Shown: one piece after another, positions 1 to 7,059 of the stretch | Layout of the letters: each line of letters starts with the position of its first letter | Position numbering within the stretch: position 1 is the first letter of the stretch | Source: REEB85 sp018971455 | Lineage (GTDB): Bacteria; Pseudomonadota; Alphaproteobacteria; Acetobacterales; Acetobacteraceae | Assembly (NCBI GenBank): GCA_028871195.1 | Contig: JAGWNT010000128.1 | Coordinates: forward strand, 1-7,777 | Direction of reading: 5' to 3' | Length of the DNA stretch: 7,777 bases | Made by a program: the position numbers and the translations under genes | The notes under the pieces: model-generated | Database searches by the model: none | Told to the model about the DNA's origin: nothing | What the model saw: the letters and a program-made list of their open reading frames with translations, nothing else

Positions 1-2229
1 TGGATGCCCCTCCAGTGCCGCCTGGATAATGCGCACCCACACGTCATGCTGCCAGCGCGAGACCTCGGGGCTGGCACGCCCGGCCAGCGGTGGCGCGATC
101 GAGGCCGGCGGCGCGGCATCGCCGTAGGGGTCCTTGAGGTGGCCCAGCCCATGCGCGGACGCCTTGCGCAGGACCGGCCGGCCATCGGCCGCGATGTTGA
201 ACATGGCATAGCGCTTCGGCGAGACGGCAAAGCAATAGAGCGGCGCAAGTTCCCGCGAGTGGCTGCCATCGGCCCAGACGGCGAGGTTGGTGTCCTCAAG
301 CTTCAGCACCGATTGCCCGCCGGCCCGGCCACCATAGGGGTTGAGCGGCGCAAACCAGTCGCGGATTGCCTTGACCTTCGCGTGGAAGGCGGCCTCCGCC
401 ATCCCCGGCGGCCGAGCGATGGCCATGCTGTCAGTGTCGCAGAACACCCATTCTAGGTCGCTGTCCCTGATCCGGCGCTCGGTCAGCGCCAGCATCAGGC
501 GGGCGGCGCCGGTGATCAGGGTGCCGAGCAATGGATGAAAGTAGCGACCCGGTTCCTCGACCTGCGTGAGGGTGCAGCCGAACTCGTCGCCGTTGGCATA
601 TCCCTGAGCCTGGAAGGGTTCAGACATCTCGTTGGGGTTAAGCTCGATGAAGATGCCGTAGCTGGTGGCATTGGCGAGTATCTTCGCGGCCTGCTGGGCG
701 GTGTCGCGGCGGGTCTCGGCGTCGCTGTTCGGTTCTACCTCCTGCGCGCGGATATCGTTGCGCAGCTCGATCAGCCGCCGGATGAAATCATCCTGCACGG
801 GGTCGATGCGGTAGGCGTCATTGCCGAGGATCGAGACCGGGCAAAGCGATGCCTGTCGGTTCATGGGCTCGAATCGGATTGCCTGGAGAACCTTGGGCGG
901 CTTGCCGCCAAGCAGCGTTGCCGCGATGCAATCGGCGAGCGTGAACCACATCGGCGTTGGCGCCATGAGAAGGTTGAGGCCGATGGTGTAGTGTGTCTCG
1001 CCGCCGTACTTCGCGCGCACGGGGAGGAGGTCTTCGTCAGGGACAATCTGCACCAGCACGGGCAGCAGCCGCCACGTGTCCGGCTGCTGCATGTTCTCGG
1101 TGGTCAGCGTTTCCAGGAAGTCGCGGATTTCCTCGGTGGCATTGCAATGCCGGACGCCGTTGGTGGTAATGAAACGCCACAGGCCCATGAGGACGCAGAC
1201 AGTGGGATACATGGACAAGAAATCGCAATAGGCGACCTCGCGGACCTGGCGCCGGATGCGGACCTCGGTGCGGCCGCCGTAATATGAGCTGAGAATGATC
1301 CCCGTCATTTTGGGGTCGAAGTCCGACTGGACCTCGCGCCAAGGGGCGACGCCCATGTCGCGCAGGTGAGCCTTGCCGAGGGATGCTTCGCTGTAGATGC
1401 GCGGGAGCGGGGTCGCCAGACCGAACCGCGCGAACCGGTCGCGCAGCGCGACGTAGCACTCCCACGTCGTCTGCACGTCGCGAGCGGCATACGCCACGTA
1501 ATCCGCTGTCAGCGCGCCGCCGTGCTCGTCGGTGTGAAGTTTGCGACTGGGCACGTCGAGATGGTCGGCAAGGGTCGCGAGGCTGAAGGAGCGAGCGGTC
1601 AATGCGGCGGCAGCCGTCTTCACGTCCACGAAGAAGCCGCGCCGTGGCGCCCGCCGCTGGCGACGCCGACGCATGCCGCGCCCCGCCCGAGAGCCCTTGA
1701 CCATGGCGAAGCGGATCAGCGCCGCCCGCTGCGAGAGATGCTTGACCTGGATACGCGGCCAGCGACGGTTGGTGCTCAGCTTGAAGGTGAAGCCTCTCCG
1801 CATCGTCTTGCCGCGCGCGGGGGCTTGCGCGATGGCGAGGCGCGAGATATCGAAGGGAAGGTTGAACCCGACCAGCGTTCCAAGCCTTTCGTAGGTTGCC
1901 TCGTAGAACACCTCCTCGATGAACGCGGCGACCGGCATGAGCTTCATCCCGAGACGGCCAGCCTCCGTCTGCAAGAGCGCCATTTCCTCACCCGTGAGGC
2001 TCTCGGGGTCATAAAAGAAGCCGGCCTCGGCGAGCGCATCGCCGATGCGCAGTTGATAAGCGCCGAAGCGAAGCTGCTGGCTCGCGTCGGTGGTGGTCTC
2101 GGTGTCGATAACGAGCACGCGATCGGATGCCCCGATTGCCCGCATCGTGTGGTGACGCTGATGCGGGGCCGGTGCCGCCGGCCCATCGACGAAGGCGCGC
2201 AGCGCGATCGGCAGTTCCTGAGGGATCAT
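1..2229 (-). CDS. Family B DNA polymerase with 3'-5' exonuclease domain (C-terminus cut by window edge)
   Basis: Template-directed DNA synthesis with proofreading, probably replicating the element that carries it. The frame is open for 743 codons from an ATG at 2229 to the left edge, so the C-terminus is missing. Exonuclease motifs are all visible: Exo I DTET (D42, E44), Exo II FNLPFD (N123, D127) and Exo III YAARD (Y247, D251). They are followed by a YYGG motif (316-319). Polymerase motif A is DFLSMYP (336-342), motif B has K516, N520 and Y524-G525, motif C is CDTDS (597-601), and KRY is at 672-674. All catalytic residues are kept, so the enzyme should be active. An arginine-rich stretch at residues 180-197 sits inside the exonuclease domain. 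The start overlaps the HNH stop (ATGA) and has GGAG nine bases upstream (2239-2242). It is the last visible gene of the leftward operon. I cannot tell whether it is protein-primed or RNA-primed. Confidence 0.93.
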   Translation of the reverse strand, partial: MIPQELPIALRAFVDGPAAPAPHQRHHTMRAIGASDRVLVIDTETTTDASQQLRFGAYQLRIGDALAEAGFFYDPESLTGEEMALLQTEAGRLGMKLMPVAAFIEEVFYEATYERLGTLVGFNLPFDISRLAIAQAPARGKTMRRGFTFKLSTNRRWPRIQVKHLSQRAALIRFAMVKGSRAGRGMRRRRQRRAPRRGFFVDVKTAAAALTARSFSLATLADHLDVPSRKLHTDEHGGALTADYVAYAARDVQTTWECYVALRDRFARFGLATPLPRIYSEASLGKAHLRDMGVAPWREVQSDFDPKMTGIILSSYYGGRTEVRIRRQVREVAYCDFLSMYPTVCVLMGLWRFITTNGVRHCNATEEIRDFLETLTTENMQQPDTWRLLPVLVQIVPDEDLLPVRAKYGGETHYTIGLNLLMAPTPMWFTLADCIAATLLGGKPPKVLQAIRFEPMNRQASLCPVSILGNDAYRIDPVQDDFIRRLIELRNDIRAQEVEPNSDAETRRDTAQQAAKILANATSYGIFIELNPNEMSEPFQAQGYANGDEFGCTLTQVEEPGRYFHPLLGTLITGAARLMLALTERRIRDSDLEWVFCDTDSMAIARPPGMAEAAFHAKVKAIRDWFAPLNPYGGRAGGQSVLKLEDTNLAVWADGSHSRELAPLYCFAVSPKRYAMFNIAADGRPVLRKASAHGLGHLKDPYGDAAPPASIAPPLAGRASPEVSRWQHDVWVRIIQAALEGHP

Positions 2230-2591
2230 GGTAAGGCGCTCCGCGCTGTCCCGGCGGCTTCGTTCTCCAGCAGTTCAAGAGCGAACGCCTTCACCCAGTC
2301 GGCAATGAGATGAAGAACGTCACCGAGACCGAGCAGGAGGTGTGCGATCCTCTCGATCAGACTCGGCGGGTCGCCGATCTCCCCGGGATGATCCCTTTGA
2401 GCATCCGACAGCTTGCGGTGGCAGTTGCGGCACACCAGGACCGTCTGATCACCAAAGGCCCGCCCTGCGACATGATGGGCTTCGAGACATCGCGGATCGC
2501 CCTCGCCGCACGCGACACAAACTGGATTGTCTGTGCCCAGCCGCTCCAGGGCCCGGAGGCGGCGCTTCTCAGCATCTGATATCTGGCTCAC
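2226..2591 (-). CDS. Small HNH-type zinc-finger protein (putative endonuclease)
   Basis: A 121-aa protein with an HNH-like zinc-binding core: CVAC (C25, C28), the HH pair in LEAHH (H39, H40), and CRNCH (C54, C57, H58). This arrangement is typical of small HNH nucleases and related zinc fingers, so DNA nicking or cutting is likely but not shown. The C-terminal part (about 76-112) is a leucine-rich, probably helical tail. The GTG start at 2591 was chosen because GGAG lies seven bases upstream (2599-2602). A longer open frame continues upstream but overlaps the preceding gene and has no domain sense. Its stop overlaps the polymerase start, and it begins 10 bases after the preceding gene ends. 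In phage replication modules, small HNH proteins are often free-standing nucleases or structure-specific nickases; which applies here is unknown. Confidence 0.8.
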   Translation of the reverse strand: MSQISDAEKRRLRALERLGTDNPVCVACGEGDPRCLEAHHVAGRAFGDQTVLVCRNCHRKLSDAQRDHPGEIGDPPSLIERIAHLLLGLGDVLHLIADWVKAFALELLENEAAGTARSALP

Positions 2592-2601
2592 AATGAATCT
2601 C

Positions 2602-3186
2602 CTATGCAACGATCCGATAGACATCTTCGAAGGTGCTGCCGCCGGTGTCGGCGAGCCGGTAGAGGGCATTGGGGTCGGTCTCGAACGGGTGGCGCTTGCC
2701 GTTGACATCGACGATCGACTGTCCGGCAAAGGGCACCAGCACGCTTGCATCGTTGGTTTCGAGGAACTGGCTGACCGCGCCCATGAAGCGCCCGATCTCC
2801 GGCGCCTCGCCCGCACGAACGACGACCTCGACATCACGCCCGCGGCTGTAGAGCAGCATTCGCCGGCGGCGGTTGTCGGTGCCGACAACCCACCGGCCGC
2901 GCCTCTGCGAGACGAAGCGGAGCGACGAGAGATGCCGGCGAAGGCGCTCGGGCGAGACGTGGGCGTGCCTGGCACTCGCCGTGAGCGAGCGGCCCTTGCG
3001 CAAGGACGCGACCGCATCCTCGAGGCGCCGATCGACCTTCGGCAGCTTCGCCTTGGCGACCTTGCGGACGAGCTTCTCCTTGGACCGGGGATGCCCACGC
3101 GCCTGGGAACGCGACAGGCCCCGACCGAGCCCCCTGGCGATCCGGCGGGCATACTCAGCCTTGTAATCGCGCCGCTTGCGGCTCAT
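2602..3186 (-). CDS. Highly basic protein of unknown function with a possible helix-turn-helix
   Basis: I do not recognise this 194-aa family. The first 50 residues are very rich in arginine and lysine (RKRRDYKAEYARRIARGL and a following RSQARGHPRSKEK stretch), suggesting nucleic-acid binding. Residues about 53-90 (LEDAVASLRKGRSLTASARH and on to HVSPERLRRHL) read like a recombinase- or resolvase-style helix-turn-helix. The C-terminal half (about 98-194) is a mixed beta-rich domain with no catalytic pattern I can name. The ATG at 3186 was chosen because its ATGA overlap with the Mom stop implies translational coupling; a longer frame upstream reads as a shadow of the Mom gene. Its place between a DNA-modifying gene and nuclease/polymerase genes suggests an accessory DNA-binding role in replication or regulation. 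Confidence 0.75.
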   Translation of the reverse strand: MSRKRRDYKAEYARRIARGLGRGLSRSQARGHPRSKEKLVRKVAKAKLPKVDRRLEDAVASLRKGRSLTASARHAHVSPERLRRHLSSLRFVSQRRGRWVVGTDNRRRRMLLYSRGRDVEVVVRAGEAPEIGRFMGAVSQFLETNDASVLVPFAGQSIVDVNGKRHPFETDPNALYRLADTGGSTFEDVYRIVA

Positions 3187-3887
3187 GGCGTGGCCCCCGT
3201 CTTCGGGAAGGCCACGGGCAGAACCCGCAACCGCCAGCGCCAAGTGGGATCCAGCACGTATGCATACCGGTGTTTGCCGCCCACGACGCGACGCTGCGCC
3301 GGGACGCCAGTACGGCGGAGATGGCCGATGCCGTTTGCACCGTGGGTGCCATAGACGGTGCGGGGATGACGGGCGATGCCGTCGCCCAGGTCTATATAGG
3401 TGCCCGGCTGGCCCTGCCCCAGGTAGAGCCAGCCGGACGCGCGGTAGACGGTGCCGGTGTGGCCCACAGCCGGGTCGGCATAGGACAACACCAGCTTCCA
3501 CGCCTGCTCGCGGCGCACGTGGCGCATCACAATGCCGATCACCCGGCTCTCGGCGTTCTTGGGCAGGTCATCGTGTAGCCACAGGCGAGCGAGGACAGCC
3601 ACCTGCTGCGGGCGTGCGCCGACGAGCAACCGGTGACCGTGCCGAGGACCGGCGGTGAACAGCACCGCGCCCGACAGCACGTCCTCGACGAAGACCCCGA
3701 AGCAGCGCCACGTTGCTGCCGGCATCGAGTGCAGGTAGTGATGATCGACGATCAGATGCCGGATCGCGGATGGCGCGACCGGCGTCACGACGAGCAACTT
3801 TGTAAGGGAGCGCGGGGGTCGGACTCGCACCGCCATCTGCGCGGAGGGAGCCGCGCTATCCTGCTCTTGAACGACCCGCGCAGACAT
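3183..3887 (-). CDS. Mom-like DNA modification protein (adenine carbamoylmethylation family, GNAT-like fold)
   Basis: A 234-aa protein resembling phage Mu Mom, which converts DNA adenines to N6-carbamoylmethyl-adenine and protects phage DNA from restriction. Family-like blocks are HYLHSMP (50-56), the GAVLFTAGP region (73-81), ARLWLHDDLPKNAESRVIG (100-118), and LSYADPAVGHTGTVYRASGW (134-153), followed by WLYLG. The RLW...LP.N..SR and SYAD..GHTGT.Y.A patterns are the main basis for the call. The length is close to Mu Mom (about 240 aa). The ATG at 3887 overlaps the ParB stop by one base; an alternative ATG at residue 18 is possible because the first 25 residues look disordered. I see no com-like translational activator gene beside it, unlike in Mu. 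Expected role: masking the element's DNA from host or rival nucleases. Confidence 0.8.
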   Translation of the reverse strand: MSARVVQEQDSAAPSAQMAVRVRPPRSLTKLLVVTPVAPSAIRHLIVDHHYLHSMPAATWRCFGVFVEDVLSGAVLFTAGPRHGHRLLVGARPQQVAVLARLWLHDDLPKNAESRVIGIVMRHVRREQAWKLVLSYADPAVGHTGTVYRASGWLYLGQGQPGTYIDLGDGIARHPRTVYGTHGANGIGHLRRTGVPAQRRVVGGKHRYAYVLDPTWRWRLRVLPVAFPKTGATP

Positions 3888-4678
3888 CAGGAGTCCGCCG
3901 CCACGTAGCCAAGCGCCTCGGCAATGGCGGCGATGTTGCCGCTCGACCAGCCGAGCCGTTCCGCCAGCTCCTTCGCCTTCGCCTCCCCGAGAACGGCGCG
4001 GCAGGCATCGGCACCCGCCTTGATCGTCTCGAAGCCTGCGAGGTTGTCCTGGGCCTCCAGCACGTCGGCGAGGCGTTCCAGATAGCGAACGATCTCGCGT
4101 TGCTGGATGCGCTCAGCTGGCGTCGTTACCCGCTCGATTACGCCGCTGATGGCCTCGACGAACGAGCGCCCCGACGATGCTGGCGAGGCGGGATAGACGC
4201 GCCCATCGCGCCCGCGCCGCGTCTCCGCCGGGGCAATCGTCGCATCCCGCTCCAGGTCCTGGCGCACCTTCGCGATGGTCGGCTGCACCAGCCCAGCTCG
4301 GCGGCCGATCTCGCGGTCCGACCAGTCTGGGTGTTGGCGGAGGAGGCGGCCAGCGAAGGCGCGGCGGTCCGCGAGGGTCAGCGGCATGCCGTGCGCGACG
4401 TTGAACGCGAAGGCGAGGCTGGTCAGGTCGCCGTCTTCTGGACTGTCCAGCACCTCGACCGGCACCTCCGCCAATCTCAGGTTCTGGGCGGCGGCCAGCC
4501 GGTGGAATCCGTCGATCAGCAGGAAGCCGTCCCCCTGAACCACGACCCTCAGAGGCGGCCATGCCTCGGCTACGGCCTCCAACGCCCGGACATGATCTGG
4601 GTCGATGCCGTCAACCCTGGGCTGTAGGGCCGGATCGGCAATGACTCGCCCGATCTGGACCTTAATAATATGCTGCAT
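3887..4678 (-). CDS. ParB/sulfiredoxin-fold DNA-binding protein
   Basis: A 263-aa protein with a ParB-like N-terminal domain (about 1-100) carrying the box IDGFHRLAAAQ (55-65), the nucleotide-binding DG.HR signature of ParB/Srx proteins. A central helix-turn-helix follows at about 105-140 (DWSDREIGRRAGLVQPTIAK), then a GRDGRVYPA linker (156-164) and a helical C-terminal part. This layout fits chromosome/plasmid-partition ParB relatives and StrR-like regulators; it is seen in many phages and plasmids as a lone gene. No parA is in the window, so a partition role is uncertain and a regulatory or replication-linked role is as likely. The ATG at 4678 is preferred over one at 4720 because GGAG lies 11 bases upstream (4690-4693) and the longer form would start inside the proposed promoter. 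It is the first gene of the leftward operon. Confidence 0.85.
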   Translation of the reverse strand: MQHIIKVQIGRVIADPALQPRVDGIDPDHVRALEAVAEAWPPLRVVVQGDGFLLIDGFHRLAAAQNLRLAEVPVEVLDSPEDGDLTSLAFAFNVAHGMPLTLADRRAFAGRLLRQHPDWSDREIGRRAGLVQPTIAKVRQDLERDATIAPAETRRGRDGRVYPASPASSGRSFVEAISGVIERVTTPAERIQQREIVRYLERLADVLEAQDNLAGFETIKAGADACRAVLGEAKAKELAERLGWSSGNIAAIAEALGYVAADS

Positions 4679-4715
4679 AATGTCGTAAACTCCGCAGTAT
4701 TTCCCTGATATACCC

Positions 4716-4744
4716 ATCATAGCATTCCGGATTCAGACTTCTTG
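4716..4744 (-). promoter_or_regulatory. Candidate promoter of the leftward ParB-to-PolB operon
   Basis: On the minus strand an extended -10 box TGCTATGAT reads from 4724 to 4716 (TATGAT at 4721-4716). The matching -35 position (4744-4739, 17-base spacer) reads CAAGAA, a poor match, as often tolerated with an extended -10. Transcription would start near 4709, giving a leader of about 30 bases containing the GGAG that serves the ATG at 4678. Confidence 0.45.
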
Positions 4745-4770
4745 AGGGGGTAAATGACAGGGTGTATATT
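4742..4770 (+). promoter_or_regulatory. Candidate promoter of the HTH-cas1 operon, probably giving a leaderless mRNA
   Basis: TTGAGG (4742-4747) and TATATT (4765-4770) are separated by exactly 17 bases, a good sigma-70-type match. The expected transcription start falls at about 4777, the A of the downstream ATG, which has no Shine-Dalgarno sequence of its own. This supports a leaderless start there. The -35 region overlaps that of the leftward promoter, so the two operons may be controlled together, possibly by one of their own HTH products. Confidence 0.5.
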
Positions 4771-4776
4771 GGCGCT

Positions 4777-5799
4777 ATGATCTCCGAACCTCAGGCCGAG
4801 ACGGCCGAGTACCTGATGGCGAGAGTGACAGAGGCTGACCTCTCCGCTTCTGCTGCGCAGGTTGCTCGCTGGCATCGCGTCGGCCTGCTGCCTCAGCCGC
4901 GCCAACAATCCCTTGGCCGAGGCCGAGGTACGCAAACCGTGTATCCGCCGGGTACTGCCCGTCAGCTCATCGCACTTATCCAGCTACATCGACGCTATCG
5001 GTATCTCGACGACGTGGGTTGGCGACTCTGGTGGCACGGTTTCTCAGTTTCAGAGCCGCATTGGCTCGGCCATTTGCGCCATGCGGCAAGCCGCTTTGAC
5101 GACATCCGTGCGAAGGCTCGCCAAGCCCTGGCACTCCTCGAGGATGACGATGACCAGGTGGCGGACGCGGTCCTCGCGAACCTGGAGACTGCCGCCGTCG
5201 ACTCGTCCGTTCCGAAGTTTGTGAAACATCTTCGGAAGCGCGTCGGTCGAAGAAACTTCGCGTCGCTTCTTCGTTTTCTGATGATGGTTGTCGATGGGAG
5301 CTTTGGAAGCCCGCCTGATGCGACTGACGATCCCGATAAGGAACAGGATTTGATTATCGTTGCGAGAGCGACCGGTTTCGGCCAATCGCAGCGCCGCCCC
5401 CCCAAGGGTTACCTGCCACTTTTGATCGACCCGAAAGCAATTTGGGAAAGTTTCGGAATAGTTTCGAGTGTGCTGCGGGAGGCGACCCTAGTATCTCGCG
5501 TTGAACATGTTCGCGAGTCAGCATGGATCGAGGCTCGCGACGAACTTCGAGATATGATGACGTTCTTTCAAATCTTCATAGAGGTTCTCCGGCCCATTTT
5601 CGGAAGGCGACTCCCATACGGTTTGGGCGTTGCTGCCGAGATCGCCGATCAAGCAACGACCTTTGATCTTGCTCTGATGCTGATTGTCTATCGGGCCTTG
5701 AAGGACGATGCATTCCACTGTGATGAGGCGAACCTTATCGAATCGGCTCGTGGATCCCTCGCAGCGTATGCAGCTTGGCGGTCCCGGCATGCGACATGA
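4777..5799 (+). CDS. MerR-like helix-turn-helix protein with unrecognised C-terminal domain, upstream of cas1
   Basis: A 340-aa protein I cannot assign to a named family. Residues about 15-75 look like a MerR-type winged helix: QVARWHRVGLLPQP (28-41), then RGRGTQTVYPPGTARQL (48-64), where the YP..T..QL turn matches the wing of MerR proteins. A Trp-rich segment (GWRLWWHGF, 81-89) follows, then an acidic patch (123-129) and a largely helical remainder to 340 with no catalytic pattern visible. It is far longer than a plain MerR regulator (about 130 aa), so the C-terminal part probably has its own job. It ends 13 bases before cas1, so the two are co-transcribed. A GTG at 4762 is an alternative start, but it lies within the promoter. 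Base composition is less GC-rich than in the leftward operon, especially from 5200 to 5750. Possible roles are regulator of the locus, replacement adaptation factor, or unrelated passenger. Confidence 0.8.
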   Translation: MISEPQAETAEYLMARVTEADLSASAAQVARWHRVGLLPQPRQQSLGRGRGTQTVYPPGTARQLIALIQLHRRYRYLDDVGWRLWWHGFSVSEPHWLGHLRHAASRFDDIRAKARQALALLEDDDDQVADAVLANLETAAVDSSVPKFVKHLRKRVGRRNFASLLRFLMMVVDGSFGSPPDATDDPDKEQDLIIVARATGFGQSQRRPPKGYLPLLIDPKAIWESFGIVSSVLREATLVSRVEHVRESAWIEARDELRDMMTFFQIFIEVLRPIFGRRLPYGLGVAAEIADQATTFDLALMLIVYRALKDDAFHCDEANLIESARGSLAAYAAWRSRHAT

Positions 5800-5801
5800 A
5801 C

Positions 5802-5805
5802 GAGG
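5802..5805 (+). promoter_or_regulatory. Ribosome binding site that decides the cas1 start
   Basis: GAGG lies seven bases before the ATG at 5813, in the 13-base gap after the upstream gene's stop (5797-5799). Longer in-frame starts at 5708 and 5789 fall inside the upstream gene and lack such a site. Confidence 0.6.
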
Positions 5806-5812
5806 TGCCGTG

Positions 5813-6991
5813 ATGTTAGACGACCAATGGCTCGGTCGCGCCGATGTATGGACACCCCGCCTTCGGGAAACACCCCGTAGGCGGCGGGCCTCGCTCAGTG
5901 AACCTCAGCCGCTCATACTGAGCGGCCACGGCATGCGCCTTGCCGTTCGACATGGCTCGCTCGAAGTCTGGAATGGCTTCACCCACTATCCGCAGCAGCA
6001 AGAGACGTTCCGCTTCTTCCCCGGCCAGCCTGATGTCCCCTCGCGGATTGTCTTGCTCGACGGCAGCGGGTCCATCACCCTCGACGTTCTGGCCTGGCTC
6101 GCCCAGCAGTCGATCCCGCTCATCCAACTCGACTACCGCGGTGAGGTCAGGGCCGCGATCGGATCGTCGGGCCTCGGTGCGGACCCGCGCCTGTTGGCTC
6201 TGCAAGTGCGCGCTGCCAGCGATCCGGTAAAGGCGATGGCGATCGCGACCTGGTTTGTGAGAGCGAAACTACTCGCGAGTGCCACGACGTTGAAGAGTTG
6301 TGTGGCGCCCAGCGAGAGCCGGACTGCGGCGTTCGGGCAAATCGCCGGCGCACTTGATCGCCTGAGCACGTCGTGGACCGGCAGCAAGGAGGCTTTGCTC
6401 GGCATCGAAGGCAGGTGCGCGCATGCCTATTTCGGCACATGGCGCGGCTCACCGATCCGGTGGAAAGGAACCGGACGCAAGCCCATCCCGCCTTCCTGGT
6501 CGGTGATCGGCCCAAGGTATTCGCGGTCAACGCAGAGCAGCCGGGCGGCGCTCCACCCCGCTCAGTCGATGTTCAATTACGCCTACGCGGTCCTCGAAAG
6601 CCAAATCCGTATCGAATTGGCAGCGGTCGGCCTCGATCCCGCCACCGGGTTTCTGCATCAGAACCTTTCGGATCGGCCCGCCCTCATCCTCGACCTGATG
6701 GAGCCGCTGCGACCGGCCGTCGACGCCATCGTTCTTCACCTTCTGACATCCGAGACATTCCATCCGGCGGATTTCACCATCGGTCGCGATGGTACATGCC
6801 GGCTGCATCCCGCCCTGGCTCGACGGGTGGTGAGGGAAGCGCAAAGCGTTCCTGCTACCAGCGCCGCCCTTTCGGGACTGATGACACAGATCGGTCACCA
6901 CATACCGGTTGCACGCCAGCACAGGAGCAGGGCATGGCTGGCGCAAAGAGATGCCGACCGGTTGCGGAGAGAGATTTTGATGACGCAATGA
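5813..6991 (+). CDS. cas1: CRISPR-associated endonuclease/integrase Cas1
   Basis: Cas1 inserts new spacers into CRISPR arrays, normally as a complex with Cas2. This 392-aa protein has the N-terminal beta domain (about 32-115: LILSGHGMRLAVRHGSLEVW, later VLLDGSGSITLDVLAWL) and the all-helical catalytic domain. Metal-binding residues are visible: E199 in LLGIEGRCAHAYF (195-207), H282 in TGFLH (278-282), and D294/E297 in LDLMEPLRPAVD (293-304). The typical block before the histidine, HPAQSMFNYAYAVLESQI (248-265), is also intact. It is longer than common type II Cas1 (about 300 aa), with an extra 30 N-terminal residues and a basic C-terminal tail. It is followed by tandem stops (TGA TAA, 6989-6994) and then the array. 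No cas2 or effector gene is adjacent. The N-terminal sequence reminds me of solo Cas1 proteins found outside type II loci; that is recollection, not a search result. Confidence 0.95.
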   Translation: MLDDQWLGRADVWTPRLRETPRRRRASLSEPQPLILSGHGMRLAVRHGSLEVWNGFTHYPQQQETFRFFPGQPDVPSRIVLLDGSGSITLDVLAWLAQQSIPLIQLDYRGEVRAAIGSSGLGADPRLLALQVRAASDPVKAMAIATWFVRAKLLASATTLKSCVAPSESRTAAFGQIAGALDRLSTSWTGSKEALLGIEGRCAHAYFGTWRGSPIRWKGTGRKPIPPSWSVIGPRYSRSTQSSRAALHPAQSMFNYAYAVLESQIRIELAAVGLDPATGFLHQNLSDRPALILDLMEPLRPAVDAIVLHLLTSETFHPADFTIGRDGTCRLHPALARRVVREAQSVPATSAALSGLMTQIGHHIPVARQHRSRAWLAQRDADRLRREILMTQ

Positions 6992-7059
6992 TAAATCCCA
7001 CGATGCGCCGGCTTATTGTTACGAAATATTACTGCAGCCGCACATATTATGGACATCGC
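6992..7059 (+). promoter_or_regulatory. Cas1-array intergenic region, candidate CRISPR leader
   Basis: These 68 bases separate the cas1 stop from the first repeat and are AT-rich in the middle (7013-7050) against a GC-rich background, as leaders often are. TATTAT at 7045-7050 matches a -10 box at five of six positions and would start transcription about three bases before repeat 1. No convincing -35 is at the right distance. Whether this is the leader end or the trailer end of the array cannot be decided from the window. Confidence 0.45.
7034..7042 (-). repeat. Nine-base inverted copy of the repeat core in the candidate leader
   Basis: GCAGCCGCA here is the exact reverse complement of TGCGGCTGC inside every consensus repeat (7069-7077 in repeat 1). 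The match stops after nine bases on both sides. It could form a stem with repeat 1, be a worn anti-repeat fragment, or be chance in GC-rich DNA. Confidence 0.3.

Noticed and set aside
535..2313. Long open frames on the plus strand (535-1287 and 1366-2313)
   Set aside because: They lie opposite the PolB gene, whose complete set of exonuclease and polymerase motifs is on the minus strand. Long antisense frames are expected in GC-rich coding DNA.
2527..3658. Plus-strand frames over the basic protein and Mom genes (2527-3354, 3176-3658)
   Set aside because: They have no recognisable domain and are antisense to a coupled minus-strand operon with better start sites.
4679..4720. N-terminal extension of the ParB-like protein (start at 4720)
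   Set aside because: The extension begins within the proposed -10 box, adds no ParB-like sequence, and the start at 4678 has its own GGAG.
5855..5900. CCCGCC / GGCGGG inverted repeat near the start of cas1 as a terminator or regulatory hairpin
   Set aside because: It lies inside the cas1 coding region, has no following T-run, and short GC-only inverted repeats are common at this composition.
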